Shown in pieces: positions 6,286 to 14,124 of a DNA stretch of 14,333 nucleotides; the stretch's first letter is position 1; each line of letters starts with the position of its first letter. The position numbers and the translations under genes were made by a program. Under the pieces are notes generated by a model that saw only the letters and a program-made list of their open reading frames with translations, searched no databases and was not told the DNA's origin. The DNA lies in assembly GCA_035390965.1 (NCBI GenBank), contig DAOPKE010000068.1, positions 1 to 14,333 on the forward strand. Direction: 5' to 3'. This DNA is from GWF2-43-63 sp035390965. Its GTDB lineage: Bacteria; Bacteroidota; Bacteroidia; Bacteroidales; DTU049.

Positions 6286-7188
6286 ATGTCATACCAGGGT
6301 ACCCTACACAGATGGCTATTATTGTTACAGAAAACGGGCGGATCATCGTATCCTTCCTTTGAAGAAATAAAGTCGTTTCTGCACGAGTCTGATTTTGAAA
6401 TTTCGACCCGGACGCTGCAGCGCGATATTGAACAGATACGCACTGAATTTGGCATTGAAGTTTTGTATAACCGCACTGAGGGCGGATATTACATAGATTA
6501 TGAGTTGTCGCCCGACTTTGAATCTACCATGCGGTTTTTCGAAATCATCAGTACGGCCGGCATTTTATCGGACAGTCTGCGTGACAGCAAGCAGGCCCTG
6601 AAGCATATTATTTTTGATTCGCAGGGGCGGTTGCGGGGAACTGAACACCTGAAAACCATTCTGCAGGCCATTCGTGGCAAAAAGATGGTTGGTTTTAAAC
6701 ATGAGAATTTTGGAACAGGAAAATCATATCAGTTCAAAGTTGCTCCCTATCTGCTGAAAGAATATCAGAACCGCTGGTATCTGATCGGCATTCCCGCGGG
6801 CATGAATGATTTCAGGACCTTTGGCATTGACCGCATGGACGACCTGAAAATGCTGGCGGAAAGTTTTCGTTACGATAAAAAACTTAATCCACTTGATGAT
6901 TTCGAGCACATTGTTGGACTGACCTACAGCGACAGGAAGGTAGAAACAGTGGTGATTTCGGTCGATCCTTTTCAGGGGAAATATCTGAAAGCGCTGCCAT
7001 TGCATGCTTCGCAAAAGATATTGATTGATAACGCCAAAGAGCTCCGCATCAGCCTTCGGATAAAGCCCAACTTCGAATTCAAACAGCAACTGCTCATGTT
7101 GGGCGACCGGGCCCAGGTGCTGGAACCCGCATGGCTTGTCAAAGACATAAAGAAAACCATTGATGCCATGGCAAAGAAATATAAATGA
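6286..7188 (+). CDS. WYL-domain transcriptional regulator heading the central cassette
   Basis: 300 residues from ATG 6286 (MSYQGTLHRW); an upstream in-frame TTG at 6244 precedes the operator/promoter and is rejected. The N-terminal HTH resembles the YafY type: ISTRTLQRDIEQIRTEFGIEV with GGYYID following. The WYL domain has MVGFKHENF (about 133-142), APYLLKEYQNRWYLIGI (about 153-170) and FGIDRMDDL. A WCX-like C-terminal region includes FEFKQQLLMLGDRAQVLEP. It is shorter than, and clearly diverged from, the WYL gene at 1384, so the two are separate regulators. Its stop overlaps an upstream ATG option of the next gene (ATGA at 7185), so it heads an operon. The expected role is a ligand-responsive switch for the following nuclease and UDG-like genes. 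Confidence 0.87.
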   Translation: MSYQGTLHRWLLLLQKTGGSSYPSFEEIKSFLHESDFEISTRTLQRDIEQIRTEFGIEVLYNRTEGGYYIDYELSPDFESTMRFFEIISTAGILSDSLRDSKQALKHIIFDSQGRLRGTEHLKTILQAIRGKKMVGFKHENFGTGKSYQFKVAPYLLKEYQNRWYLIGIPAGMNDFRTFGIDRMDDLKMLAESFRYDKKLNPLDDFEHIVGLTYSDRKVETVVISVDPFQGKYLKALPLHASQKILIDNAKELRISLRIKPNFEFKQQLLMLGDRAQVLEPAWLVKDIKKTIDAMAKKYK

Positions 7189-7225
7189 TTTTTAACTACG
7201 CCGTGTTTTGGCGGAGAGAGATTAT

Positions 7226-7239
7226 TAATTTGCGAAAAA
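7226..7239 (+). repeat. Leader motif, copy 1 (identical to 12123-12136)
   Basis: TAATTTGCGAAAAA stands 5 bp before ATG 7245. The same 14 bases precede the second UDG-like gene. It resembles a -7 element one base short of TAnnTTTG, so it may be an internal promoter. Confidence 0.5.
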
Positions 7240-7244
7240 CCATT

Positions 7245-8075
7245 ATGATTAATAAAGAGTCAATAAAAATTCGTGAGAACATGTTGTCAGAAACGTATGA
7301 CCGATGCTTTACAAGTATGGTTAAAAACTTTTGTGACAACTCTGACAATGCAAACACCAAGTACTATGCTTTTTACCCCAGTTTCGGGGTTAAAAAAAAC
7401 CAACCTCTGGATTTTTTGGTTTACGGACAAGCTGTGAATGGGTGGCATGATGACAGTGCATTTTTAGTTAGTGACAAAAAATCCACAATAGGTGTTTGCA
7501 AAAAATCTAAGGAATATTCAAATTCGTATTTTCCATATGATAATCATGGTCCACTTGATTGGGTCAATGTACAGTGGTGCAAGTCAGAATACGACAAATT
7601 TTTGAGACAGTCAAAAGCAGAAGCTGAGTTTAAGCGATATTACATTGATAAATACAGGGCATATAGTTCATTCTTTTGGAATGTTGTTTATAAGACTGTG
7701 TCTGATAAAATGAATTATAGCAGAGAAACAAGATCCTGGGCTGATTCTGTTGTGTGGTCTAACTTATATAAAATTTCTCCTCATAAAGGAAATCCCAATG
7801 GAAAAGAACGGGGTCTTCAAATAAAGTATGCCATTCAATTAGTTAAAATGGAGTTAGATGAATTAAAGCCAAATTATTGTTTGGTTCTTACAAATCTTAA
7901 ATGGTGGGATCCGTTTGCTAAAGAACTCCGGTTAGAAATTTGTAGCCAAAAAGAAACAAAAAGGATACAACAAGTTGCATACTATGGAAATACAAAAATC
8001 ATTGTAACAAAAAGACCTTTTTTAGGAGATAGTGAAGCATATTCAAGAGAAATACTTAACTCAATTACTAAATGA
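7245..8075 (+). CDS. Uracil-DNA-glycosylase-superfamily-like protein (first)
   Basis: 276 residues from ATG 7245; an alternative ATG at 7185 overlaps the WYL stop (ATGA) and would add 20 residues. The pattern fits the UDG fold: a first strand and loop FLVYGQAVNGW (57-67, like the GQDPYH-type motif), a central VVWSNLYKISPHKGNP (169-184), ELDELKPNYCLVLTN (204-217), and a final IIVTKRPFLGDSEAYSREI (252-270) at the place of the HPS-type motif. UDG-superfamily enzymes remove uracil or related bases from nucleic acid. The classical catalytic residues are not conserved in a recognisable way, so activity or substrate may differ, or it may only bind. The assignment is by eye; no close family is recognised. 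It overlaps the next gene by 4 bases. Confidence 0.5.
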   Translation: MINKESIKIRENMLSETYDRCFTSMVKNFCDNSDNANTKYYAFYPSFGVKKNQPLDFLVYGQAVNGWHDDSAFLVSDKKSTIGVCKKSKEYSNSYFPYDNHGPLDWVNVQWCKSEYDKFLRQSKAEAEFKRYYIDKYRAYSSFFWNVVYKTVSDKMNYSRETRSWADSVVWSNLYKISPHKGNPNGKERGLQIKYAIQLVKMELDELKPNYCLVLTNLKWWDPFAKELRLEICSQKETKRIQQVAYYGNTKIIVTKRPFLGDSEAYSREILNSITK

Positions 8076-9061
8076 TTACAAATTTAAAACCTCACCTCAC
8101 CATCGACGCTCAAACTGTCGAATGTCCAGTTGCAGGCTGTACGCACAAAGTGGAGCGACAGAAAAACTCATTTAAAAAAGAGCCGCGTTTTCAATGTCCG
8201 GAGCACCGGATATTTATTTCTCCTTCGACCTTTGAGTATGAAAAAGAAGAAGAGAATCTGCTCTGGACAGATGATTCGGACATGGAGCTGTTTTCTGCCA
8301 TCAAGACCGTCAAACGCGAAAGCCGCATTGCGCGCGAAAACAGCGAAGACGCTGTAACCTGGAATGTGTTCCGGTATCTGGAACGGCAGAACCTGTTGCC
8401 AGCCTTGCTGAATGAGAGTTTCGCCAGTCAAACCACCACGGCGGAGTTGATGCTGTGGTCGTTTAATCAGCGCGAATATCAGCAGCAGAAAGAAAATTTC
8501 TGTGGCTGGTCGTTGCTGAACGAAGCACGCCTGACGTTTGGAGAAACCATTGCGCATGGCTCAGAGCCCGACATTATCATCAATACCGATCACACGCTTG
8601 TTTTTGTTGAAGCCAAAGTAACTTCGGGCAACGATACATCGGGCAGCGGCGAAACTCTGGCGCGGCATCTTGCAGCACCAAGCGGTTACACCACAGGCGC
8701 CAATCGTTGGTATAATACGGTGTTCAACTCACCATACGAAAAAGTGGTGCGCGATCAGAAATATGAATTGCTTCGTTTCTGGCTCCTGGGCACATGGATG
8801 GCGAAACAGATGAATAAACGCTTTTTACTGGCCAATCTGGTCCCGGCCGACAAGGAACAAAGCATACTCTGGGAATTCGGCACACATATCAAGGAACCCG
8901 ATGCCGGGATTTTCACACGCATTACCTGGGAAGACATTTACAATGCGATTGTAAAAACAAATCTATCAAACAGCGACACCGACAAGATGCTTCATTATTT
9001 CAGGAATAAAACACTGGGATATGACTCTTCGAAAAATTTAATCAAAGCATTTAAAATCTGA
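8072..9061 (+). CDS. PD-(D/E)XK nuclease with N-terminal zinc ribbon
   Basis: 329 residues. The N-terminus has a zinc-ribbon-like CPVAGC (18-23) and CPEH (42-45), giving ligands Cys18, Cys23, Cys42 and His45. The nuclease core is visible as EPDIIINTDHTLVFVEAKV: Asp167, then Glu180-x-Lys182, the signature of restriction-endonuclease-like folds. The helix SEDAVTWNVFRYL (91-103) fits the N-terminal core helix of such folds, with an acidic residue that often completes the site. It should cut DNA (or RNA) with a divalent metal; the ribbon probably recognises nucleic acid. The ATG overlaps the stop of the UDG-like gene (ATGA), so the two are probably translated together. The next gene follows after 4 bases. 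It is the likely effector of this operon. Confidence 0.8.
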   Translation: MITNLKPHLTIDAQTVECPVAGCTHKVERQKNSFKKEPRFQCPEHRIFISPSTFEYEKEEENLLWTDDSDMELFSAIKTVKRESRIARENSEDAVTWNVFRYLERQNLLPALLNESFASQTTTAELMLWSFNQREYQQQKENFCGWSLLNEARLTFGETIAHGSEPDIIINTDHTLVFVEAKVTSGNDTSGSGETLARHLAAPSGYTTGANRWYNTVFNSPYEKVVRDQKYELLRFWLLGTWMAKQMNKRFLLANLVPADKEQSILWEFGTHIKEPDAGIFTRITWEDIYNAIVKTNLSNSDTDKMLHYFRNKTLGYDSSKNLIKAFKI

Positions 9062-9065
9062 TCAT

Positions 9066-9758
9066 ATGAAACTAATTAGTTATTACAACGAAGATCTCGA
9101 AAAAATTCTGACTGCTGTATTCGGCATTGTTGGAATTGCTGCTATTTTTATCAACCTTGATATTAAAGGCTATGGAAACGAAAACTGGCTCGACGCAATC
9201 AAAGACATTGCAGGTCTGATAGTGGTTTTAGCCGTTTTTATAGCAGCTATCCGAATCAGGCAGAAATCTGAAACACATTATGAAATGGCTCGGAATGCCC
9301 TGCAGCATTTACAGGCCAAACATCCGCAAATCCTTATGGGACCTCGCTACAACAGAGAAGGATATGATCCTGAAAAAGGAAAAGGACTTGAGTATTTGTT
9401 TGTGACAAATGAGAATCGGAAATCAACTCTTCGTGCGAAGCTAATACCCATTCAGCCGTTAGAAGAAGGATGCCTCTACATTTATATACAAACAGCCACT
9501 CTTGCTGATGCATTGAATTATGGCCGCGGCAATGTGACGGATGAAGACGTTTCAAAAGTAAAAGATGCCGTAAAAGAAGCTGTCAATACCATTCTTAACG
9601 CTGGTTATAAAGGGAAGTTTGAGACCCTTCCGGCGGTTAAAGATTCTGTAATTGCAATTGATTTTAATGAGTCTGATATGCGTAAAAAGCAGTTTGCCAA
9701 AGCTGTTGCAGATTGCACCGAAGCCGCAACACTAAAATTACTTGAATTCAGAAAATAA
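9066..9758 (+). CDS. Two-TM protein with cytoplasmic C-terminal domain, unknown function
   Basis: 230 residues. Two hydrophobic segments lie near the N-terminus, about 12-31 (LEKILTAVFGIVGIAAIFIN) and about 45-64 (LIVVLAVFIAAIRI at the centre), with a short polar loop. About 165 soluble residues follow. The pattern of an inner-membrane hairpin with a cytosolic domain resembles, in layout only, the membrane-bound effectors of several defence systems. No catalytic motif is recognised; the repeated FAKAVADC-like C-terminal helix and the alternating strands (CLYIYIQTATLADAL) suggest an alpha/beta fold. It begins 4 bases after the nuclease stop and is followed by a strong terminator, so it is the last gene of this transcription unit. 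Confidence 0.72.
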   Translation: MKLISYYNEDLEKILTAVFGIVGIAAIFINLDIKGYGNENWLDAIKDIAGLIVVLAVFIAAIRIRQKSETHYEMARNALQHLQAKHPQILMGPRYNREGYDPEKGKGLEYLFVTNENRKSTLRAKLIPIQPLEEGCLYIYIQTATLADALNYGRGNVTDEDVSKVKDAVKEAVNTILNAGYKGKFETLPAVKDSVIAIDFNESDMRKKQFAKAVADCTEAATLKLLEFRK

Positions 9759-9787
9759 AAACCGAAGTAGTTTTCAAAATCTTCTTC

Positions 9788-9847
9788 AAACCCGACATTT
9801 CATCGTTAGTCCGAAGGACTTACATGGAATCGTCGGGTTTTCTTTTT
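9788..9847 (+). terminator. Terminator with branched hairpin after the TM gene
   Basis: AAACCCGAC (9788-9796) pairs with GTCGGGTTT (9832-9840), followed by TTCTTTTT, which fits an intrinsic terminator. Inside it lies a small hairpin AGTCC-GAA-GGACT (9808-9820). The loop also holds one arm of a second inverted repeat (see 9822-9862). Confidence 0.7.
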
Positions 9848-9862
9848 GCAATGATTCCATGT
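9822..9862. repeat. Inverted repeat interleaved with the terminator stem
   Basis: ACATGGAATC (9822-9831) and GATTCCATGT (9853-9862) are perfect 10-base arms. The left arm sits inside the terminator loop, while the right arm lies beyond the terminator's U tract. The two long stems therefore cannot form together as simple hairpins. They are alternatives, or a pseudoknot. Confidence 0.75.
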
Positions 9863-9993
9863 CGCCACCTACGGTTGCAAGACTATTATATTGAAAAACC
9901 CCTGCTTCTTCCTTCCTACTTCCTTGCCTGCCTGTTGAAGACATGTTCCATGTTCAATATTCAACTCCGCCACGCTTTGGCGTAGTGACCTTC
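9863..9993. other. Non-coding stretch with pyrimidine tract and small repeats
   Basis: No gene is seen. A strongly C/T-biased tract runs from about 9897 to 9934. CATGTTC is repeated in tandem (9942-9948, 9949-9955), flanked by GTTGAA (9934-9939) and TTCAAC (9960-9965). A hairpin CGCCA-CGCTT-TGGCG (9968-9982) lies 11 bp before the -7 element of the AAA gene and could be an operator. Confidence 0.45.
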
Positions 9994-10001
9994 TACCTTT
10001 G
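9994..10001 (+). promoter_or_regulatory. -7 promoter element of the AAA-protease gene
   Basis: TACCTTTG matches TAnnTTTG. A TTTG at 9976-9979 lies 14 bp upstream, shorter than usual. The ATG at 10020 is 18 bp downstream. This sets the AAA gene apart as a second transcription unit. Confidence 0.5.
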
Positions 10002-10019
10002 TCAGAAAACGATAATGCC

Positions 10020-12113
10020 ATGATGAATAAAAAAGAACTTTCAGAAAAAAGAAAAATGCTGCAAAACGCGCGCGTGGAGCTGAAAAAGGAATTCTTCGGA
10101 ATTGATAAAATTATTGATGAAGTCTGCAGGGTTGTTGAATCCTGGGTGCTGTTTCCCGAAATGCAGGAACGACCGCTGGTAATTAATCTGTGGGGGATGA
10201 CCGGTGTTGGAAAAACTGCGCTGATAAAAAGACTATCGGAACTGATTGGAAAGGCCGAAATGTTCTTTCGTTTCGACATGGGAGACAACTCTTCGAACTG
10301 GACTATCCGCGAAACCCTCACTGATGTTCTCGAAAAAGAAAACAGCAGACCAATGATTCTGGTGTTTGATGAATTTCAGAATGCCAGTTCTACAGGAAAA
10401 GATGAGCGCGAAAGCCGGGCAACAAGGCTGGTCTGGGATATTCTTGACAATGGACGCTTCAATTCTAATACAATACGGTTTTCCAATTTTGAGAAATTGC
10501 AACGTTTGATTTATGCTTCGCAATTTATGCTCAGCAAAGGAGTGACCGTTAAAAACGGATTTGTTACCTCAGGAATGTCAATTTTCAGAAACTACTCTGT
10601 CCTGAAGTCCTCGGAATTTTACAGACATGCGGAAAAAAGCTACAAACATGAAAGGGGGAATAAATTTCCATTTGTCGCAGATTCCTATCTCGATGATTTA
10701 CTGGACTTTCTCTGGCCAAAATTCAAAACGGAATTTGAAATACGTGAATATCTTGACACTCTGAATGGCACACAGACTGTAGATTTTCTTACAGAGATCT
10801 TTCATAAATCAATAACCCCAAAAACATTTGATTGCAGCAAATCAGTCATTTTTGTCATCGGAAATCTTGATGACGCCTATTCTATGAGCGGGAATTACAA
10901 CCCTGATATGAGCGCCGATGATTTTCATAAGGAATCGCTGAAAATTACACGCTCTGATATAAAAATGGTTCTGTCATGGTCATTCCGACATGAGCAGATT
11001 GCGCGGCTTGGAAATATTCATCTGGTTTACCCATCATTAAGCAGCAACGCATACAAGCGAATCATCGAAGAGTCGCTGAAGAAAATCAGTCGCAATTATC
11101 TGAACAAACACGATATGGATTTTGTTTTCAGTAAATGCATTCATGAAATGATTTTTGCAGAAGGTGTCACGCCTGCACAGGGTGTCAGGCCCATTCAGTC
11201 AACCATTAATCAACTTATCGTATCGAACATTGGCCAGGTAATCAACCAGATGTCGAAGTTGCGCAAGAAGCCGGATAAGGCCGTTTTCGATGTCTGCAAT
11301 GAAACCGTTGTAGTGAACTTCATGAAAGGTAAAGTGCAATGCGGATCAATGAAGTATGATGTAGATCTGGAAAATGCGCGGCTTCGGAAAATCAAACACG
11401 ATGATAATCAGGCGATAGTTGCCGTGCATGAGGCAGGCCATGCGGTTATTGACATTGTGTTGCTTAAGGTAATTCCTGATCGTATTTTGTCACGCACTGC
11501 CGATGCTTCTGTCAATGGCTTTGTCGATGTCAGCAAGAAGCCGGAATTTCATTCCGTTTCAATTATCCAAAATGAAATTGTTTCACTTTTTGGCGGTCTT
11601 GCTGCAGAAGAAATCATTTTCGGTCATGAGCATGTTACGGCTGGGTCCGGTTCTGATATTTCACAGGCAACACGTCGCGCCACAGCCATGATCCGAAACC
11701 GCGGCATGGGCTCTTTTCCGGGCATGGTCAACCTTCCACAGCCGATACTGAATGAGGGCTATCTTGATCTTGACGGTGCACTTAACAATGAAGTAAAGTC
11801 GCTGTTGCAGGAATCGTATTCGGCTGCATTGAAAATCATCACTGAAAATCAGTCACTATTGCTTGAACTTGCTTCTATATTGAATGCCAACGCCTGTATC
11901 GACAAGGAACAAATCAGACAGTTGTTGTGTACACGCTTTCCGCATCTGTCTGCACAAGCCACCGGCAATAGTTCTTCCGGTTTCTCATACCGCCATCACC
12001 TTCTGCGCAAATGTGCTGCAGCGTCAACACAAAACCCTTCTTGTTCATTGAATCAGATGCCTGCGATGGTGATGAATATGGAGAAAACTGAAAAAGAAAT
12101 TCAGCCGGAATAA
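10020..12113 (+). CDS. HSP100-like AAA+ ATPase fused to FtsH-type M41 zinc metallopeptidase
   Basis: 697 residues from ATG 10020; a TTG at 9999 is in frame but belongs to the -7 promoter element. The AAA+ part shows Walker A GMTGVGKT (59-66), Walker B MILVFDEFQ (Asp117, Glu118), a sensor-1-like VIGN (Asn282), SFRHEQIARLGNI (a probable Arg-finger region) and a sensor-2 GVRPIQ (Arg390). The last is of the ClpA/ClpB/ClpX kind, not the classic FtsH AAA. The peptidase part has VHEAGH (His470, Glu471, His474), FGGLAAEEIIFG and GSDISQAT with the expected third zinc ligand Asp546. No membrane segments occur, unlike FtsH. An ATP-driven cytosolic protease is inferred. The C-terminal 40 residues are low-complexity. 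The second UDG-like gene follows closely and is probably co-transcribed. Confidence 0.87.
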   Translation: MMNKKELSEKRKMLQNARVELKKEFFGIDKIIDEVCRVVESWVLFPEMQERPLVINLWGMTGVGKTALIKRLSELIGKAEMFFRFDMGDNSSNWTIRETLTDVLEKENSRPMILVFDEFQNASSTGKDERESRATRLVWDILDNGRFNSNTIRFSNFEKLQRLIYASQFMLSKGVTVKNGFVTSGMSIFRNYSVLKSSEFYRHAEKSYKHERGNKFPFVADSYLDDLLDFLWPKFKTEFEIREYLDTLNGTQTVDFLTEIFHKSITPKTFDCSKSVIFVIGNLDDAYSMSGNYNPDMSADDFHKESLKITRSDIKMVLSWSFRHEQIARLGNIHLVYPSLSSNAYKRIIEESLKKISRNYLNKHDMDFVFSKCIHEMIFAEGVTPAQGVRPIQSTINQLIVSNIGQVINQMSKLRKKPDKAVFDVCNETVVVNFMKGKVQCGSMKYDVDLENARLRKIKHDDNQAIVAVHEAGHAVIDIVLLKVIPDRILSRTADASVNGFVDVSKKPEFHSVSIIQNEIVSLFGGLAAEEIIFGHEHVTAGSGSDISQATRRATAMIRNRGMGSFPGMVNLPQPILNEGYLDLDGALNNEVKSLLQESYSAALKIITENQSLLLELASILNANACIDKEQIRQLLCTRFPHLSAQATGNSSSGFSYRHHLLRKCAAASTQNPSCSLNQMPAMVMNMEKTEKEIQPE

Positions 12114-12122
12114 TATTTTTGG

Positions 12123-12136
12123 TAATTTGCGAAAAA
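12123..12136 (+). repeat. Leader motif, copy 2 (identical to 7226-7239)
   Basis: TAATTTGCGAAAAA stands just after the AAA stop and 2 or 8 bp before the possible ATGs at 12139 and 12145. It is the same 14 bases that precede the first UDG-like gene. Confidence 0.5.
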
Positions 12137-12144
12137 ATATGACT

Positions 12145-12864
12145 ATGAACACATTTGAAGAAAAGTATCTGTACAAAATCAAAGATTTATTCGAAAAGTA
12201 TAAGGGGAAAATGAGAGATCCGGAGTTGAATGAAATTCTTGACAAAGGGTTTGTATCTTCTAAACCAAATTTGAATGCAAAGATTCTGTTGTGCGGGATA
12301 AATCCGTCCGACAATGGAAAAGAAGAAAAAAACTTTCATTTTCATGATTTAGCGAGTGCGCCTTATTTCAGAACATTACATGATGTTGTAAGGGAGTGTG
12401 AAAACAAGAACTCGATTGACTATCTCGATTTATTTTGTTTTCGAAATACAAATCAGTATGACATCTGGCAATTTGCAAAAGATTCTGTGGGTCTCAGATT
12501 TGTTGTCGATCATTTGATTCTTACGCAGGAAATCATTGAAGACATTCAACCAAAGGTTATTCTGGTATTTAATAAAACAGCTGCAACATTTTTTGGATAT
12601 CATGCAGCCCCAGATGATGCAAATCCGACTAACCAAAAGATTTGGATGGGTTATAAGTTAGAAGACAGCTCAATGACTGACAATATGTATTCAGCACAGA
12701 TGAAATATATTACAGGGCTCCATGAAGGCCGCATGAATACAGAATTGAAAGAAACATCTTTACGGGGTTCCAAAATATTTTTTGGCTCATATATGAGATA
12801 TCTTAAAAATGAGAAGAAAGAGGAGCTTCGGAAATTGATTGCGTCGTTATCGAAATTTGAGTAA
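12145..12864 (+). CDS. Uracil-DNA-glycosylase-superfamily-like protein (second)
   Basis: 239 residues from ATG 12145 (ATG 12139 two codons earlier is equally possible). Signs of the UDG fold: ILLCGINPSDNG (47-58), a first strand and loop with the GxNPS pattern of this superfamily; YLDLFCFRN (93-101); IEDIQPKVILVFNKTAATFFG (131-151), the typical 'PKvil..G..Aa..l' helix-strand unit; and a C-terminal TSLRGSKIFFGSYMRYL (204-220), where the final conserved loop usually lies. The sequence is different from the first UDG-like gene, so they are not recent duplicates. The likely role is recognition or excision of an altered base, but a binding-only role cannot be excluded. It follows the AAA-protease gene by about 30 bp and converges with the HAD gene at 12933. 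Confidence 0.58.
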   Translation: MNTFEEKYLYKIKDLFEKYKGKMRDPELNEILDKGFVSSKPNLNAKILLCGINPSDNGKEEKNFHFHDLASAPYFRTLHDVVRECENKNSIDYLDLFCFRNTNQYDIWQFAKDSVGLRFVVDHLILTQEIIEDIQPKVILVFNKTAATFFGYHAAPDDANPTNQKIWMGYKLEDSSMTDNMYSAQMKYITGLHEGRMNTELKETSLRGSKIFFGSYMRYLKNEKKEELRKLIASLSKFE

Positions 12865-12932
12865 ATAAAAAATTCTGTCCCTTCCTTGTTGAACAGATTG
12901 TATTTGAATTTGTCAAATGCACGCATCCCTCA

Positions 12933-13625
12933 TCAATTCTCCAACATCGCCAGAATCTCTCCCATCCGTTTTGCCGTCAGAATTTTCGGGTGTGAAACCG
13001 GCTCTGTTTCTGCTTCGTGCTGCCAGGTGACTGAATACGGAATGTGTATGGCGGTGCCTCCTATGGCTACAACCGGCAATACGTCTGATTTCATGGAGTT
13101 GCCAATCATCAGGAACTCTTCTGGTCTTGCATTCAGTTTCATCAACAATTTCTGGTAATCTGCTTCGGTTTTGTCGCTCATGATTTCAATGTGATGAAAC
13201 ATTTTTTCAATGCCTGATTTTGACAGCTTTCGCTGCTGATCGAGCAAATCACCTTTGGTGGCAATCACCATCGTATATCGGGAGTGTAAATCCGATAGCA
13301 CAGTGAGAACATCTCCAAGCAATTTAACGGGCTTGTCCAGCAATGCTTTCCCCAATGAAATAATGCCGGAAACAATATTTCCACCTGCCTTGCCGTCGCT
13401 CAGATGCATTGCTGTTTCAATCATCGACAACGTGAATCCTTTTGCCCCAAAGCCATACAATCCTATATTCTGTTTTTCAGTTTGCAATAAAACTTCTGAA
13501 ACCCGCTCCGGTGTTGCATATTCATGCATCATTGCGCAAAACATTTTTTCTGTTTCCTGATAATACGGTTCGTTCACCCATAGCGTATCATCCGCATCAA
13601 AAGCAATAACACTTATCTTTTTCAT
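12933..13625 (-). CDS. HAD-superfamily hydrolase (phosphatase)
   Basis: 230 residues with all four HAD motifs: DADDT (10-14; nucleophile Asp10, acid/base Asp12), motif II Thr123 in VIATKGD, motif III Lys152 in SDKTEADY, and motif IV MIGNSMKSD (173-181). The helical insertion between motifs I and II (about 20-100) is a C1-type cap, as in phosphoglycolate- and nucleotidase-type phosphatases. The substrate cannot be told from sequence. Its ATG lies 1 base after the stop of the gene at 13627, so the two form an operon. It is probably a housekeeping gene outside the accessory island. Confidence 0.9.
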   Translation of the reverse strand: MKKISVIAFDADDTLWVNEPYYQETEKMFCAMMHEYATPERVSEVLLQTEKQNIGLYGFGAKGFTLSMIETAMHLSDGKAGGNIVSGIISLGKALLDKPVKLLGDVLTVLSDLHSRYTMVIATKGDLLDQQRKLSKSGIEKMFHHIEIMSDKTEADYQKLLMKLNARPEEFLMIGNSMKSDVLPVVAIGGTAIHIPYSVTWQHEAETEPVSHPKILTAKRMGEILAMLEN

Positions 13626-13626
13626 T

Positions 13627-14106
13627 CTACACTTTCTTTTTTATTGACTTGCTTAATTCATTTTCGCCAACTCCGGCCGGATTGATTTCGGACTCCGGAT
13701 CATCGTTGTCCGCATCAGGTGTATATTTCAAGAGTGCTACCCCATCAGGAAGGGTTTCATCTGAAATCAGAAACAAGGCTTCGTCTTCGTCAAAACATGA
13801 ACCCAGGGCATACACTGTTTGATACTCCGAGGCCGGGAAATCCATTTTTATTGCGGCATCCAGATCTATTTCTCCGTCAATCTCATCAAATCCAAGGCGG
13901 TAGTTATTCTCCATTAAAAACGAGTTCTGCAGCAATTTCATAAACCGAAAGTTTCCATGAACGGAATTGGCTTTGAAAGGTTTGTTTGCCTCGTAGAAAT
14001 CAACCTCCCACTCACCAATAAGCAATACAAACGGAGTCCGCGTTTCTATATTAACGCCGTCGGGACGGTAATCTTTCAGTTCAAAATGATAAATCTTTTC
14101 AACCAT
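13627..14106 (-). CDS. Hypothetical acidic protein
   Basis: 159 residues from ATG 14106 (MVEKIYHFELKDYRPDGVN...). An in-frame TTG at 14127 lies in the -7 promoter element, so it is not the start. The protein is strongly acidic, with a tail of Asp/Glu/Asn (DADNDDPESEIN) then a basic end (SIKKKV). Features such as PFVLLIGEWEVDFYEANKP and EIDLDAAIKMDFPASEYQTVYALGSCF suggest a compact alpha/beta domain. No signal peptide or membrane segment is seen, and I recognise no family. It is co-transcribed with the HAD gene that follows after 1 base. Confidence 0.72.
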   Translation of the reverse strand: MVEKIYHFELKDYRPDGVNIETRTPFVLLIGEWEVDFYEANKPFKANSVHGNFRFMKLLQNSFLMENNYRLGFDEIDGEIDLDAAIKMDFPASEYQTVYALGSCFDEDEALFLISDETLPDGVALLKYTPDADNDDPESEINPAGVGENELSKSIKKKV

Positions 14107-14124
14107 TTCAAAAATGATTTTACT

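Noticed and set aside
8168..8557. A 129-codon minus frame inside the nuclease gene.
   Set aside because: Antisense shadow of a gene with intact PD-(D/E)XK and zinc-ribbon motifs.
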